Shown one piece after another: positions 10,584 through 19,792 of a stretch of 64,000 bases of DNA (positions are counted from its first letter, which is position 1; the number at the start of each line of letters is the position of its first letter). The position numbers were made by a program, and so were the translations under genes. The stretch lies in NCBI GenBank assembly GCA_021413885.1, contig JAIOPM010000057.1, positions 248,001 through 312,000 of the forward strand, in the 5' to 3' direction. Below the pieces are notes generated by a model. It made no database searches. It worked only from the letters and a program-made list of their open reading frames with translations, and was not told where the DNA came from. The DNA comes from Planctomycetota bacterium. Lineage in GTDB: Bacteria > Planctomycetota > UBA1135 > GCA-002686595.

Positions 10584-13500
10584 ATGCGGCGCTCCTTCGC
10601 GGTCCTGCGCTACGTCGTCTTCGGCCTGGCGGTCGTCGTCTCGGCGGTGCTCGCGGTGCTCTACGCGTTCGAGCGCACCGGCGAGCTCGCCGCGCGCGTC
10701 GAACAGGAGCTCGCGCGCGCGCTCGCTCCGTCGCAGGTGTCGCTGACGATCGACGAGGCGCACCTCGATTGGTTCGACGCCGGGCTGACGTTGGTCGGCG
10801 TGCGCGTCGGCGAACAGGGCCGCATCGCGTCGCTCGAACGCGTGCGCGCGACGTTCGACCTGCTCGCGGAAGGCGGACCGACGCTGCGCACGCTCGAAGT
10901 CGCCGGCGGACGCGTGACGCTCGCCGAGGAGGGCGTCGAGCTCCTGCGCACCGCGAACTCGGGTTCGACGTCGCGTAGCGGCGCGACGCTGCCGACGATC
11001 GCGGTCGAAGGCCTGACCGTCGAGCTCGAGCATCCCGAACTCGGCCGTTGGGTCCTCGGCAAGATCGACGCGCGCGTCGGGCCGCTCGGCGACGGCACGT
11101 TGATCGTCCAAGGCCGTTGGAACGTCGCGGCGGGCACGCATTCGGAGTGCGAGCTCTACGTCGAAGGCCACGAGGTTGCGCCTGGGCGTTTCGAGCTCGC
11201 GGCGTGGTCCGACGGCGTCGACGTCGACGGTTCGACGTTGCCGCGCCGCGGTTTCTGCGCGCCGATCGCCGCGCTCGCGCCGCGCGGCAAGGTGCGGCTC
11301 GCCGCGGGCTGCACCGTCGACCTCGCGCACCCCGAACCGACGCGCGGTTGGGTGCGCGCTTCGTTGGTCGAAGGTGCGGTGCGGCCGACGAGCCGCGCGC
11401 GCGAAGTCTCCGCCGCGACCGCCGAGCTCGATCTCCATCTCGATCCGCGCGACGGCGAGTCGTGGGCGGACGCGACGGCTTGGTACGGGAACTTGACGGC
11501 GACGGCGTCGCTCGGCGCGGCGCGCGGCACCTTGGTGGCCGCGCTCGGGCGCAGCGCGGGTCCGGCGAACTACGCGCGCGGCTCGATCGCGGCCCACGAC
11601 ATCGACGTGGTGCACGAGGAGTTCCGCGAGCTCGGCCTCGACGCGGAGACGATGCTCGCCCTCGACGCGTTCGGCGTCGGCGGCCGCGGCGACGGTTGGT
11701 TCGGTTTCGATTGGCCGAGCGACCATCACTTCACGTTCGCGCTCGAGTGCGAGGCGAAGGGCGCGGGCGCGGCGTCCTACGTCGGCTTCGAGGACGCGTT
11801 CGGCGAACGCCGCGGCTTCGCGTGGCCGGTCGAGCGCGCGAGCGGACGCGTCGTGATCACCTACGCTCCGACGCGCGAGCACACGACCGCGATCGCGATC
11901 ATCGGCGCGCGCGGAGGCGGACACGACGGCGTCTCCGAAGTCGCGTGCGACGGCGTGGTGCGCACGCGGCCCGGACGGCACACCGGAGTGGAGTTCGATT
12001 TCGAGCTCGACGGCCGCGACGTGCCGATCGACGAGAACCTGCGACACGGTCTGCGGTCCACGTCGGGCTCGGACGCGCTCTGGAATCGCTTCTCGCCGCG
12101 CAACGGAACGCTTGCGCTACACGGACGCGTGCAGCACCGCGAAGGCGAGCCGTATCCGTCCGCGGCGTTCGACGTCGACCTGCACGACGTCGACGCGGTG
12201 TGGTCGGAGCTGCCGATCCCGTGCGAGCGCCTCACCGGCAAACTCGCCCTGCGCTTCGATCCGCGCGCGGTGTCAGCGACTTCGTTCGACCTCGCCGGCG
12301 TGCTCGCGACGTCGGACGCGATCGCGATCCGCGGTCGTTGGCAGGACGATCCCGCGTTGGTCGACGAAGCGGAGGACGAACGCCACCTCGAGGCCCTCGA
12401 GATCCGCGTCGACAACCTGGCGCTCAAGGGCGCGCAGCGCGACGTGATCGTCGAGCGTTTCCCGAACGTCGGCACGGTGCTCGACGAATTCGGCGCGAGC
12501 GGGCGCGTCGACGTCCGAGTCGACGCGACGCGCGCCGCGAACGCGGGGATGCGTCGCTTCGGTTTCGAGATCACGCCGCGGGTCGTGCAGCTCGCGCCGC
12601 GCGCGTTCCAGGTCCAGACGCGCAACGTGCGCGGTCGCGTGATCGTCGTCGCGCTCGAGACGCCGCCCGCGACGCCGACCGGCAGTCCGGGCGCCGACGT
12701 CACCACCACCGTCGCGCCGTTGATCGGCGATTGGTCGGGCGGGACGCGGGTCGCGTTCGACGCGCTCTTCCCGCCGCGCGGCGCGGCGGAACTCGAGCTC
12801 GCGGGCGCCGGCCTGAACCTGCAGAACCGCGCGTTGGTCGGCGCGTTCCGCCAAGCGGTCGCCGACGAAACCGGCGGCGGCCTCGACCTCGGCGCTCTCT
12901 CGGTCGACGGGCGCATCGATTTCCGCGGACGGCTCGCGCTCGCCGAGGACGGTTCGCGGCCGTCGAGTCGCTACGAGGTCTACCTGCGCGAGAACGGTTT
13001 CCAGATCGGCGGCGGGATGAGCTTCGGCCTCCAGCGTCTCTCCGGTCTCCTCGTGCAACAGGACGGCCGCCTCGCCGGCGACGAACTGCACGCGCAGATC
13101 GGCAACACGCCGGTGACGTTGCGGCGCGCGCGTTTCTACGAAGCGAACGGCGCGTACCACCTCGAGGCCGAGCCCGAAGCGTTCGGTCTGCCGCTCGACC
13201 GCGAGCACATGCGCTTCTTCCTCGACGAGGACACGCTCACGGCGCTCGAGAAGCAACTGCGCTGGCGCGGCACGATCGACATCTTCGACGCGAAGCTCGC
13301 GTTGGTCGGCAGCTCCGCGGCCGACTCGCGCGTCACGTTCTCGGGCTCGGTCGCGCCGCACGGCATGTTCGTCGACATCGGCTTGCCGCTCGAGATCGAC
13401 GCAGCGCGCGCAACGATCCGCGAGCTCGTGTTCGAACAAGGCTCGGTCCGCGCGTGGGCCGAGATCGACGGCCTCGCCGGGCGGATCGCCGAGCGTCGTC

Positions 13501-14237
13501 TGTCCGACGCGCGCATGTTGGTGACGTACGTCGAGCCCCACCTCTCGATCCTCGCGCTCGACGGCAAGCTCGAAGGCGGACGCATCGCCGGACTCGGCGG
13601 CGGCGAACGCGCGAGCGGCGCCGCGTTCGCGGTCGACTTGCGCGAGCCGTACGCGTTCGAGCTCGGCCTCGAACTCGCCGGCGTCGAAGTCGCGGGGCTC
13701 CTGCGCGGACTCTTCGAGTCCGACTTCGCGAACTCCGGCAAACTCTCGGGCGACCTGCGCCTCGCAGGACAACTCGATCACATCCTCGGCATCCAAGGTC
13801 GCGGACGCGTCGACATCGCGGACTCGCGCCTCTGGTCGATCCCGGTCGTGCGCGACCTCTTCGCGCAACTCGGTTACGACAAGCCCGCGGTGTTCCGGCG
13901 CGTGCGGAGCCGCTTCGAAGTCGATGACGGCAAGATCGACATGCAGAGTCTCTACGTGGAGAGTCCGCTCGCGCAACTCGCGGGCTCGGGCTCGCTCGAC
14001 CTCGACGGACGCATCTCGCACGACCTCGAGGTCAAGTACGGACTCGTCGACAACCTCGGACCGATCACGCGCTTCGTCTACTGGATCCAGAACAACCTGT
14101 TGCGCGTCGAGATCCGCGGCGACATGTCGCGACCGAAGATCGTGTTGCGCGGGATGCTCTCGTTCCTCCAAGGCTCGAAGAGCGAACGTCGCGATCTCCC
14201 GGTGCCTTCGTTCGCGCCGATTCCCGAACGCTTCTGA
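10584..14237 (+). CDS. AsmA/YhdP-like envelope protein
   Basis: A 1217-residue protein with one N-terminal membrane anchor (about residues 10-30) followed by a very long beta-rich region made of repeating strands with AsmA-type motifs. The C-terminal ~170 residues, with GRGRVDIADSRLWSIPVVRD and a final RGDMSRPKIVLRGM, match the AsmA-like C-terminal domain found in YhdP, TamB relatives and DUF3971 proteins. These act as hydrophobic-groove bridges between inner and outer membrane and are implicated in phospholipid transport; that role is inferred. A GAGGA ribosome site precedes ATG at 10584, and the gene follows alr by 25 bases. Confidence 0.78.
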   Translation: MRRSFAVLRYVVFGLAVVVSAVLAVLYAFERTGELAARVEQELARALAPSQVSLTIDEAHLDWFDAGLTLVGVRVGEQGRIASLERVRATFDLLAEGGPTLRTLEVAGGRVTLAEEGVELLRTANSGSTSRSGATLPTIAVEGLTVELEHPELGRWVLGKIDARVGPLGDGTLIVQGRWNVAAGTHSECELYVEGHEVAPGRFELAAWSDGVDVDGSTLPRRGFCAPIAALAPRGKVRLAAGCTVDLAHPEPTRGWVRASLVEGAVRPTSRAREVSAATAELDLHLDPRDGESWADATAWYGNLTATASLGAARGTLVAALGRSAGPANYARGSIAAHDIDVVHEEFRELGLDAETMLALDAFGVGGRGDGWFGFDWPSDHHFTFALECEAKGAGAASYVGFEDAFGERRGFAWPVERASGRVVITYAPTREHTTAIAIIGARGGGHDGVSEVACDGVVRTRPGRHTGVEFDFELDGRDVPIDENLRHGLRSTSGSDALWNRFSPRNGTLALHGRVQHREGEPYPSAAFDVDLHDVDAVWSELPIPCERLTGKLALRFDPRAVSATSFDLAGVLATSDAIAIRGRWQDDPALVDEAEDERHLEALEIRVDNLALKGAQRDVIVERFPNVGTVLDEFGASGRVDVRVDATRAANAGMRRFGFEITPRVVQLAPRAFQVQTRNVRGRVIVVALETPPATPTGSPGADVTTTVAPLIGDWSGGTRVAFDALFPPRGAAELELAGAGLNLQNRALVGAFRQAVADETGGGLDLGALSVDGRIDFRGRLALAEDGSRPSSRYEVYLRENGFQIGGGMSFGLQRLSGLLVQQDGRLAGDELHAQIGNTPVTLRRARFYEANGAYHLEAEPEAFGLPLDREHMRFFLDEDTLTALEKQLRWRGTIDIFDAKLALVGSSAADSRVTFSGSVAPHGMFVDIGLPLEIDAARATIRELVFEQGSVRAWAEIDGLAGRIAERRLSDARMLVTYVEPHLSILALDGKLEGGRIAGLGGGERASGAAFAVDLREPYAFELGLELAGVEVAGLLRGLFESDFANSGKLSGDLRLAGQLDHILGIQGRGRVDIADSRLWSIPVVRDLFAQLGYDKPAVFRRVRSRFEVDDGKIDMQSLYVESPLAQLAGSGSLDLDGRISHDLEVKYGLVDNLGPITRFVYWIQNNLLRVEIRGDMSRPKIVLRGMLSFLQGSKSERRDLPVPSFAPIPERF

Positions 14238-14244
14238 GCACCGT

Positions 14245-14250
14245 TAGAAT
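14245..14250 (+). promoter_or_regulatory. -10-like TAGAAT before the guanylyltransferase gene
   Basis: TAGAAT within TTAGAATCC lies only nine bases before the ATG at 14260. If used, transcription would start at or within a few bases of the start codon, giving a leaderless or nearly leaderless mRNA. No convincing -35 hexamer is visible. Confidence 0.35.
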
Positions 14251-14259
14251 CCGCGCCCC

Positions 14260-15324
14260 ATGTCCGACCTCTACGCGGTGGTGATGGCCGGCGGTTCCGG
14301 CACGCGCTTCTGGCCGGCGAGTCGGCGCGCCAAGCCCAAACAGTTCCTCGCGGTCGCGGGCGAGAGCTCGATGATCGCGGAGACGTGGGCGCGGCTCGAT
14401 GGGCTCGTGCCGGTCGAACGACGCTTGGTCGTCGCGACCGCGGCGCAAGCGGAGCTCGTGCGTCAGGCGTTGCCCCAATTGCCGCTCGCGAACTTGGTGC
14501 TCGAACCGCTCGGCCGCAACACCGGTCCGTGCATCGCGCTCGCCTCCGCGGAGATCGCGCGCCGCGCGCCGCGTTCGGTGCAGGTGATCCTGCCCGCCGA
14601 CCACGTCATTCGTCCGGCCGAGGCCTTCCGCGCGACGCTCGCCGCCGCGGCCGAGGAAGCGGACGCGAGCGGCGCGTTGGTGACGCTCGGCATCCGTCCG
14701 ACGCAACCCGCGACCGGTTTCGGTTACATCGAAGCGGGCGACACGGTCGCGACGCGGGGCGGACAAGCGGTGCGCAACGTCCTGCGTTTCGTCGAGAAGC
14801 CGAAGCGCGAGAAAGCGGTCGAGTTCGTCGCGAGCGGTCGCTTCTTCTGGAACTCGGGCCTTTTCGTGTGGCGCACCGACGTGATCGAGGGCGCGATCGC
14901 GAAGCACATGCCGGCGGTGCGCGCGGCGCTCGAGCGTGCGGCGCGCGGCGAAGCGCTCGAACCGCTCTACCGCGCGCTGCAACCGATCGCTATCGACGTC
15001 GCCGTCATGGAGCGCGCGACCGACCGACGCATGTTGGTCATCGACTACGTGTGGAGCGACGTCGGCGCGTGGGATGCGCTCGCCGGCGTCAATCCCGCCG
15101 ATGCGCAAGGCAACGTCGCGACCGGCGGCGCGCAACTCGTCGCCGAGGACGCGAGCGGCTGCATCGTCCACGGCGCGAACGGCGAAATCGTCGCGTTGAT
15201 CGGCGTGAAGGACCTCGTCGTCGTCCACGCGCGCGGCGCGACGTTGGTCGTGCCGAAGGACCGCGCGCAGGACGTCAAGGCGATCGTCGAGCGCCTCGAG
15301 CGCGAGCACGGCGAGTTCCTGTGA
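14260..15324 (+). CDS. manC: Mannose-1-phosphate guanylyltransferase
   Basis: A 354-residue nucleotidyltransferase that makes GDP-mannose from mannose-1-phosphate and GTP for glycan synthesis. The N-terminus carries the nucleotide-binding signature MAGGSGTRFWPASR and the KPKQFL motif; further conserved pieces are the ILPADHVI segment, the FVEKPK motif and the FWNSGLFVWR motif. It has only the nucleotidyltransferase and left-handed beta-helix parts and lacks the cupin phosphomannose isomerase domain of bifunctional enzymes. No Shine-Dalgarno is visible; a TAGAAT sits just upstream. Its stop overlaps the ruvX start (GTGA at 15321-15324). Confidence 0.9.
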   Translation: MSDLYAVVMAGGSGTRFWPASRRAKPKQFLAVAGESSMIAETWARLDGLVPVERRLVVATAAQAELVRQALPQLPLANLVLEPLGRNTGPCIALASAEIARRAPRSVQVILPADHVIRPAEAFRATLAAAAEEADASGALVTLGIRPTQPATGFGYIEAGDTVATRGGQAVRNVLRFVEKPKREKAVEFVASGRFFWNSGLFVWRTDVIEGAIAKHMPAVRAALERAARGEALEPLYRALQPIAIDVAVMERATDRRMLVIDYVWSDVGAWDALAGVNPADAQGNVATGGAQLVAEDASGCIVHGANGEIVALIGVKDLVVVHARGATLVVPKDRAQDVKAIVERLEREHGEFL

Positions 15325-15761
15325 ACGCGACGAGGAAGCGCGGCGCCCTCGCGATCGATCACGGCACGCTGAAGTACGGCTTCGCGGCGACCGACGCGCT
15401 GCGGATCTCGACGCAGCCGTTGCCGACGTTCCGCGGCGACGAAGCGGGGCTCTTCCGCGAGCTCGCGAAACTGCTCGGCGACCGCGACGTCGACACGTTG
15501 GTCGTCGGTCTGCCCTTGAACATGGACGGCAGCTTCGGGCCGCGCGCCGAAGACGTGCGCGCGTTCACGCTTCGGCTCGCGGCGAAGTTCCCCGCGCTCG
15601 CGGTCGTCACGTTCGACGAACGCTTGACCAGCAAAGCGGCCGACGAACTCGCGCGCGAACTCGATCTGTCGCGCGACGAACGCCGCGCGTGGAAGGACAG
15701 CCTCGCGGCGCTCGCGCTGTTGCGCGATTGGATCGCGTCGGGCGAGCCGCGCGGCGCTTGA
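15321..15761 (+). CDS. ruvX: RuvX/YqgF-family putative Holliday junction resolvase / pre-16S rRNA nuclease
   Basis: A 146-residue RNase H-fold protein. Conserved family points are an acidic residue in the first strand (ALAIDHGTLKYGFA), the VVGLPLNMDGS motif with the catalytic acidic context, and FDERLTSKAA. E. coli YqgF is involved in 5' maturation of 16S rRNA, and homologues cleave Holliday junctions. The first-strand motif reads IDHG where IDxG with Phe or Tyr is common. The GTG start is fixed by the four-base overlap with the upstream stop. Confidence 0.9.
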   Translation: MNATRKRGALAIDHGTLKYGFAATDALRISTQPLPTFRGDEAGLFRELAKLLGDRDVDTLVVGLPLNMDGSFGPRAEDVRAFTLRLAAKFPALAVVTFDERLTSKAADELARELDLSRDERRAWKDSLAALALLRDWIASGEPRGA

Positions 15762-15797
15762 CGGGCGGGACGAGCTCCAGCAGGCTGCGCGTTTTCG

Positions 15798-17090
15798 ATG
15801 ACACCTTCTCGACGTTCGAAGTTTGGACTGGTCTGCGTCGCGCTGCTCGTTGCTGCTTGCTCGAAATCCGAGCCGCCGAAGGAAAGCACCGAGCACGCGC
15901 AGCTCGCGAACGAGGCCGTCGCCGACGACGCCGTTCCGGCGGACGTGCGCGCGAGGATCGACGCGGACCTCGAAGCGCTCTTCGGCACGTTCGAAGCGCC
16001 GCGCTTCGCGCCGCTCGACGCGTGGAAGGACGTCGGCTTCGATCCCGCGACCGATGCGTTCGGCCGTGGCGACGCGGCGGCCGCGCGCGAAGCGTTCGCG
16101 CGTTCGGCGGCGCTGCGCTTCGGCTTCGAGCTCGATCGCGTCCACGTCGGCGACTTCGAAGGCGTGCACCTGCCGGAGTACGCGCTCGACTTGCTCTTGC
16201 GGATCCGCGCGCGCGCCGCCGAGTTGCCGCGCGAAGCCCGCGACGCGGACGCGCGCGCCGAGGTCGAACGTTGGATCGTCGGCTGGTACCCGACGCTCGC
16301 GGAGTCGGCGAGCCTCTATCGCGTCCAATGCGCGAAGTGCCACGGCGCGCGCGGCGAAGGCGACGGCCCGACGTCGACGACGCACGATCCGCGGCCGCGT
16401 GATTTCCGCGGCGGCGTGTTCAAGTTCACGTCGCGCGTCTCGCACGCGAAGCCGACGCGCGACGATCTGCGGCGCGTGCTCGTCGACGGACTGCCTGGCA
16501 CCGGCATGGCTTCGTTCGGCGGGCTCTCGCGCGCAGAGCTCGAGGGCTCCGTCGACTACGTGCGTTGGATCGCGGTGCGCTCGGGCGTCGAGAAGGAGTT
16601 GCTCGCGCTCTACGAGCTCGACGGCGAACTCGCCGACGACGCGGCGAACGAAGCGTACGCCTCGGTGTGGTCGGACTGGTTGCGCGCCGACTCGCAAGCG
16701 GTGCCGGTGCCGACGCCGACGCCCGACGCGACGAGCGAGCGCATCGCGCGCGGCAAGGCGCTCTTCCTCGACGCGACGAAAGGCAACTGCGTGCAGTGCC
16801 ACGGCGAGAGCGGTGTCGGCGACGGCCCGGCGTCGTACACGCTCGAACCCGGCGGAGCGCACGAGTCGATCAAGGACGACTGGGGCCGCGCGATCCGTCC
16901 GCGCAACTTGGTCGAGGGCAAGTTCCGCGGCGGCCGCAAACCCGAGGACGTCTACCGCCGCATCTGGGCCGGCATCAACGGCACGCCGATGCCGGCACTC
17001 GGCGAGAGCAAGGACGCGAACGGCGCGCCTCTGCTCTCCGAGGACGAGATCTGGTGCCTCGCGTTCTACGCGCTCTCGCTGCGCAAGTAG
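15798..17090 (+). CDS. Diheme cytochrome c lipoprotein
   Basis: A 430-residue exported protein. The signal ends in a lipobox (LVAAC) with Cys21 as lipid site. Two heme-binding motifs are present, CAKCH at 178-182 and CVQCH at 331-335, each followed by a candidate axial methionine (in GTGMASF and GTPMPAL). The N-terminal ~150 residues before the first heme are helical and of unknown fold. Many exported cytochromes of this layout occur in Planctomycetota and delta-like bacteria as electron carriers; the partner is not evident here. It stands alone, convergent with the following minus-strand gene. Confidence 0.85.
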   Translation: MTPSRRSKFGLVCVALLVAACSKSEPPKESTEHAQLANEAVADDAVPADVRARIDADLEALFGTFEAPRFAPLDAWKDVGFDPATDAFGRGDAAAAREAFARSAALRFGFELDRVHVGDFEGVHLPEYALDLLLRIRARAAELPREARDADARAEVERWIVGWYPTLAESASLYRVQCAKCHGARGEGDGPTSTTHDPRPRDFRGGVFKFTSRVSHAKPTRDDLRRVLVDGLPGTGMASFGGLSRAELEGSVDYVRWIAVRSGVEKELLALYELDGELADDAANEAYASVWSDWLRADSQAVPVPTPTPDATSERIARGKALFLDATKGNCVQCHGESGVGDGPASYTLEPGGAHESIKDDWGRAIRPRNLVEGKFRGGRKPEDVYRRIWAGINGTPMPALGESKDANGAPLLSEDEIWCLAFYALSLRK

Positions 17091-17112
17091 CTCGGCCGCG
17101 CGTCGAACGACT

Positions 17113-17994
17113 TCAAGCGATCCGCGCGAGCCACTCGCGCAGATCGTCGGATGCGCGCTTCGCCGCCGCGCCGTGGAAGAGCGCGTGACCGCCGCCCGGA
17201 TAGACGCGCACGTCGAGCTTCGGGCCCGCTAGGCGTTGCGAGTCGGCGACCGGCGCGACCGCGTCGTCGGCGCCGTGCTGCACGAGGATCGGGATCGAGA
17301 GTTCGGCGATCCGCGACGCAACGCGCGCGGCGGTCTCGAGCGCTTGCTCGCCCGCGCGCAGCGTGATCACGCCGTGCACCGCGGAGTCGGCGCGCAACGC
17401 GGCTTGCTCCGTCGCGTCGTTCGTCCAACGCGTCGGATCGTCGCCGATGCGACCGGGAGCATCGGGGCCGAGCTTCTTGAACATCTTGAAGAGTCCGCCC
17501 GCCGGCTTCGGCAACTCGAAGTTCGGCTTCCAACGCGGCGCGACGAGCACGAGGCCCGCCAACGCGCCCGGCTTCTCGAGCGCGTACGCCAACGCCCAGA
17601 TCGCGCCGAGTCCGATGCCGCCGAGCACCTTCGGCGCGTCCGGCAGTCGGTACGCGAGGTGATCCTGCACCGCGTCGAGGTCGCGCACGACTTCGCCGAC
17701 GCCGTTCGAGTGGCCGCGCGCTCCTTCGGACTTGCCGTGGCCGCGCAGGTCGGGAAGAGCGACGGCCCAATTGCTCGGCGTCAGGCTGCGCGCGAGCCCC
17801 AAGTAGCGTCCGCCGTGATCGCCGGCGTCGTGGACGAACGTGAACCCGCCCTTCGGCTCGCCCCACGCCGCGAGTTCGAGCACATGGAAGAGGAACAAAC
17901 CCTTCGACTGGTGCGACAGACCCGCGGTCTCGTTGCCCTGCGCGTCGGACTCGCGCAGCTCCAGGTACGTCGTCAGCGGTTCGGCTTCGGTCAT
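17113..17994 (-). CDS. Alpha/beta-hydrolase fold protein lacking the usual nucleophile
   Basis: A 293-residue protein resembling the monoacylglycerol lipase / serine aminopeptidase S33 group. The layout is clear: HDAGDHGGRY (oxyanion region), the DLRGHGKSEG strand-loop, the nucleophile elbow, the acid loop HGADDAVAP (Asp243/244) and the C-terminal histidine His270 in GGGHALFH. The elbow, however, reads GIGLG at 126-130: Gly128 sits where GxSxG has serine. The GHSNG at 94-98 belongs to the preceding loop, not to the elbow. The protein may be catalytically inactive or use another mechanism. It starts 83 bases from rnpB, transcribed divergently. Confidence 0.75.
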   Translation of the reverse strand: MTEAEPLTTYLELRESDAQGNETAGLSHQSKGLFLFHVLELAAWGEPKGGFTFVHDAGDHGGRYLGLARSLTPSNWAVALPDLRGHGKSEGARGHSNGVGEVVRDLDAVQDHLAYRLPDAPKVLGGIGLGAIWALAYALEKPGALAGLVLVAPRWKPNFELPKPAGGLFKMFKKLGPDAPGRIGDDPTRWTNDATEQAALRADSAVHGVITLRAGEQALETAARVASRIAELSIPILVQHGADDAVAPVADSQRLAGPKLDVRVYPGGGHALFHGAAAKRASDDLREWLARIA

Positions 17995-18064
17995 GGGCCC
18001 TCTCGGCGGGCGCGGAGGATAGCGCAGGTGCTCGCCGACCGCTGCGCGCGACGGCGACTTGGGC

Positions 18065-18070
18065 TAAGCT
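18065..18070 (+). promoter_or_regulatory. -10-like element of rnpB
   Basis: TAAGCT ends seven bases before the first base-paired nucleotide of the P1 helix at 18077, the expected distance from a -10 box to a transcription start. No clear -35 box is visible. Confidence 0.45.
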
Positions 18071-18076
18071 CTTCGC

Positions 18077-18463
<387 letters not shown>

Positions 18464-18560
18464 ACTTCTTTCCTCCTCTCGATCCGTTCCTGGCGGCGGT
18501 AGCGCTGAGAGCTCGGAACCACAAGATGTTGGGGCACTCGGGTCCACCTCGCGCAAGCCC

Positions 18561-18589
18561 TTGACAGAAATCGGGAGTGCGGCGAGACT
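18561..18589 (+). promoter_or_regulatory. Candidate promoter in the gap after rnpB
   Basis: The 295-base gap between rnpB and the Nudix-type gene holds a perfect TTGACA at 18561-18566 with a weak GAGACT at 18584-18589, 17 bases downstream. No other structure is visible in the gap except a T-run near 18734. A start here would give a leader of about 160 bases. Confidence 0.35.
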
Positions 18590-18758
18590 CGACCGCGTTC
18601 CAATTCCGAAGGGCGAGCGCGGTCCGTGCCCATCTTCCACCGCGCGCACCACGTGCCCCCCCTGTGCCTCCGGGGACGCCTTCCGGAAACGACGAGGGGT
18701 CGACCGTTGGAACTGCCAAACCGACACACCGTTCCTTTTTCAGCCGCCCCAAGCCGCC

Positions 18759-19439
18759 ATGGAGTTTGTCTTCGTCGTCCGCAGGTCAGAACTCTTCCCC
18801 GAGTTCTACCCCCACGGCCTGGTGCCGTTCGGCGACGCGCTCTCGCGCTCGAGCTTCGATCATGTCGTCGAGACGCGCGGCTTCTTCGTAGAGCGCGCGC
18901 ATGCGGAGCACGATCCGTCGCTGAAGCAAGTGATCCCGTACGCGGTCGTCGTTCGCGGCGGCGAGATCCTGCTGTTGAAGCGCATGAAGGGCGGCGGCGA
19001 CTCGCGCCTCTTCGACAAACTCTCGATCGGCGTCGGCGGACACATCAATCCGGTCGACGCTCTACCGCAAAGCGGCGACGGTGCGCGCGCGCGCAATCCG
19101 ATCGTCGCGGGGACCAAGCGCGAGCTCGATGAAGAGCTCGACATCCGCGGCACGTGGAGCGTGCGCTCGCTCGGGCTATTGAACGACGACGCCAACTCGG
19201 TCGGCGCGGTGCACGTAGGACTGGTCCAAGTCGTGCACGTCCAAGGCGAAGTCACGATCCGCGAGCACAACGTTTTGCAGGGCGAGTTCACGAGCCTTTC
19301 CGAACTTTCCCGCTTGCTGCGCTCGGGCGCGAACTACGAGACGTGGTCCGCGAAGCTCGTCGAACACTTCGAGCGCGCGCCGCACGAACTCGCGCTCGAA
19401 CACGAACACACACACAGACCATCGGTCGCTCTGACCTGA
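18759..19439 (+). CDS. Nudix-type (MutT-like) hydrolase
   Basis: A 226-residue protein. The region from about residue 55 on (VIPYAVVVRGGEILLLKRMKGG, then KLSIGVGGHINPVD) is the Nudix fold as seen in a MutT-like group predicted to be phosphoesterases. The Nudix helix is present as KRELDEELDI, but about 18 residues separate the conserved Gly from it, longer than the standard Gly-x5-Glu spacing, so the box is atypical. ATG at 18759 is chosen: the frame is open further upstream, but that extension has no family match and overlaps the likely promoter. The substrate is unknown. The 87-residue gene follows after seven bases. Confidence 0.75.
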   Translation: MEFVFVVRRSELFPEFYPHGLVPFGDALSRSSFDHVVETRGFFVERAHAEHDPSLKQVIPYAVVVRGGEILLLKRMKGGGDSRLFDKLSIGVGGHINPVDALPQSGDGARARNPIVAGTKRELDEELDIRGTWSVRSLGLLNDDANSVGAVHVGLVQVVHVQGEVTIREHNVLQGEFTSLSELSRLLRSGANYETWSAKLVEHFERAPHELALEHEHTHRPSVALT

Positions 19440-19446
19440 ACGGGCG

Positions 19447-19710
19447 ATGCCCGACCGGACGACCGACGAAATGAAAACCATGACCACCAAAACCTCTCGT
19501 AGTCGGGTGACCGACTCCCAACGCATCTATGACCTCTTGCTCGGCGCGCGCACGGCCGACATGGTCACGCTGCATTTCCGCGACGGCCGCGTCGTCCAAG
19601 GCGCACTGATCTTCAATCAGTTCAAGGGCACCGGTCGCGTCATCAACATCGACCACGAGCTCAGCATCGACTTCACGATCGACGACGTTCGCGATCTGAA
19701 GCTCGCCTGA
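19447..19710 (+). CDS. Small beta-rich protein, function unknown
   Basis: 87 residues from ATG 19447, or 79 from ATG 19471; neither start has a clear ribosome site. After a polar N-terminus the segment from about residue 38 reads as alternating strands (VTLHFRDGRVVQGALIFN, then GRVINIDHELSIDF), reminiscent of small Sm-like or SH3-like barrels, with a short final helix. I do not recognise the family. It lies seven bases after the Nudix-type gene, so the two may be cotranscribed. Confidence 0.65.
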   Translation: MPDRTTDEMKTMTTKTSRSRVTDSQRIYDLLLGARTADMVTLHFRDGRVVQGALIFNQFKGTGRVINIDHELSIDFTIDDVRDLKLA

Positions 19711-19742
19711 GTTCGTCTCGTCGCGCGCGAGCGCGGCGTTCC

Positions 19743-19776
19743 CGAGCCCCGTCGGCCGTTTGGCCGCTGGGGCTCG
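19743..19776. terminator. Hairpin between convergent genes, likely bidirectional terminator
   Basis: An 8-bp stem (19743-19750 with 19769-19776), a small internal mismatch, five more pairs and a GTTT loop. It lies between the plus-strand gene ending at 19710 and the minus-strand gene ending at 19793. The plus side is followed by a short TTT; no strong U-tract is present on either side. Confidence 0.5.
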
Positions 19777-19792
19777 TCGCTTTGGAGGAGCC

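Noticed and set aside
17613-17713. GHSNG as the nucleophile motif of the alpha/beta hydrolase
   Set aside because: It lies in the loop after the GHGKSEG strand, about 30 residues before the elbow; coincidental match.
18561-18758. Upstream extension of the Nudix-type gene to 18561
   Set aside because: The added 66 residues have no family pattern and contain a possible promoter; ATG 18759 is the natural start.
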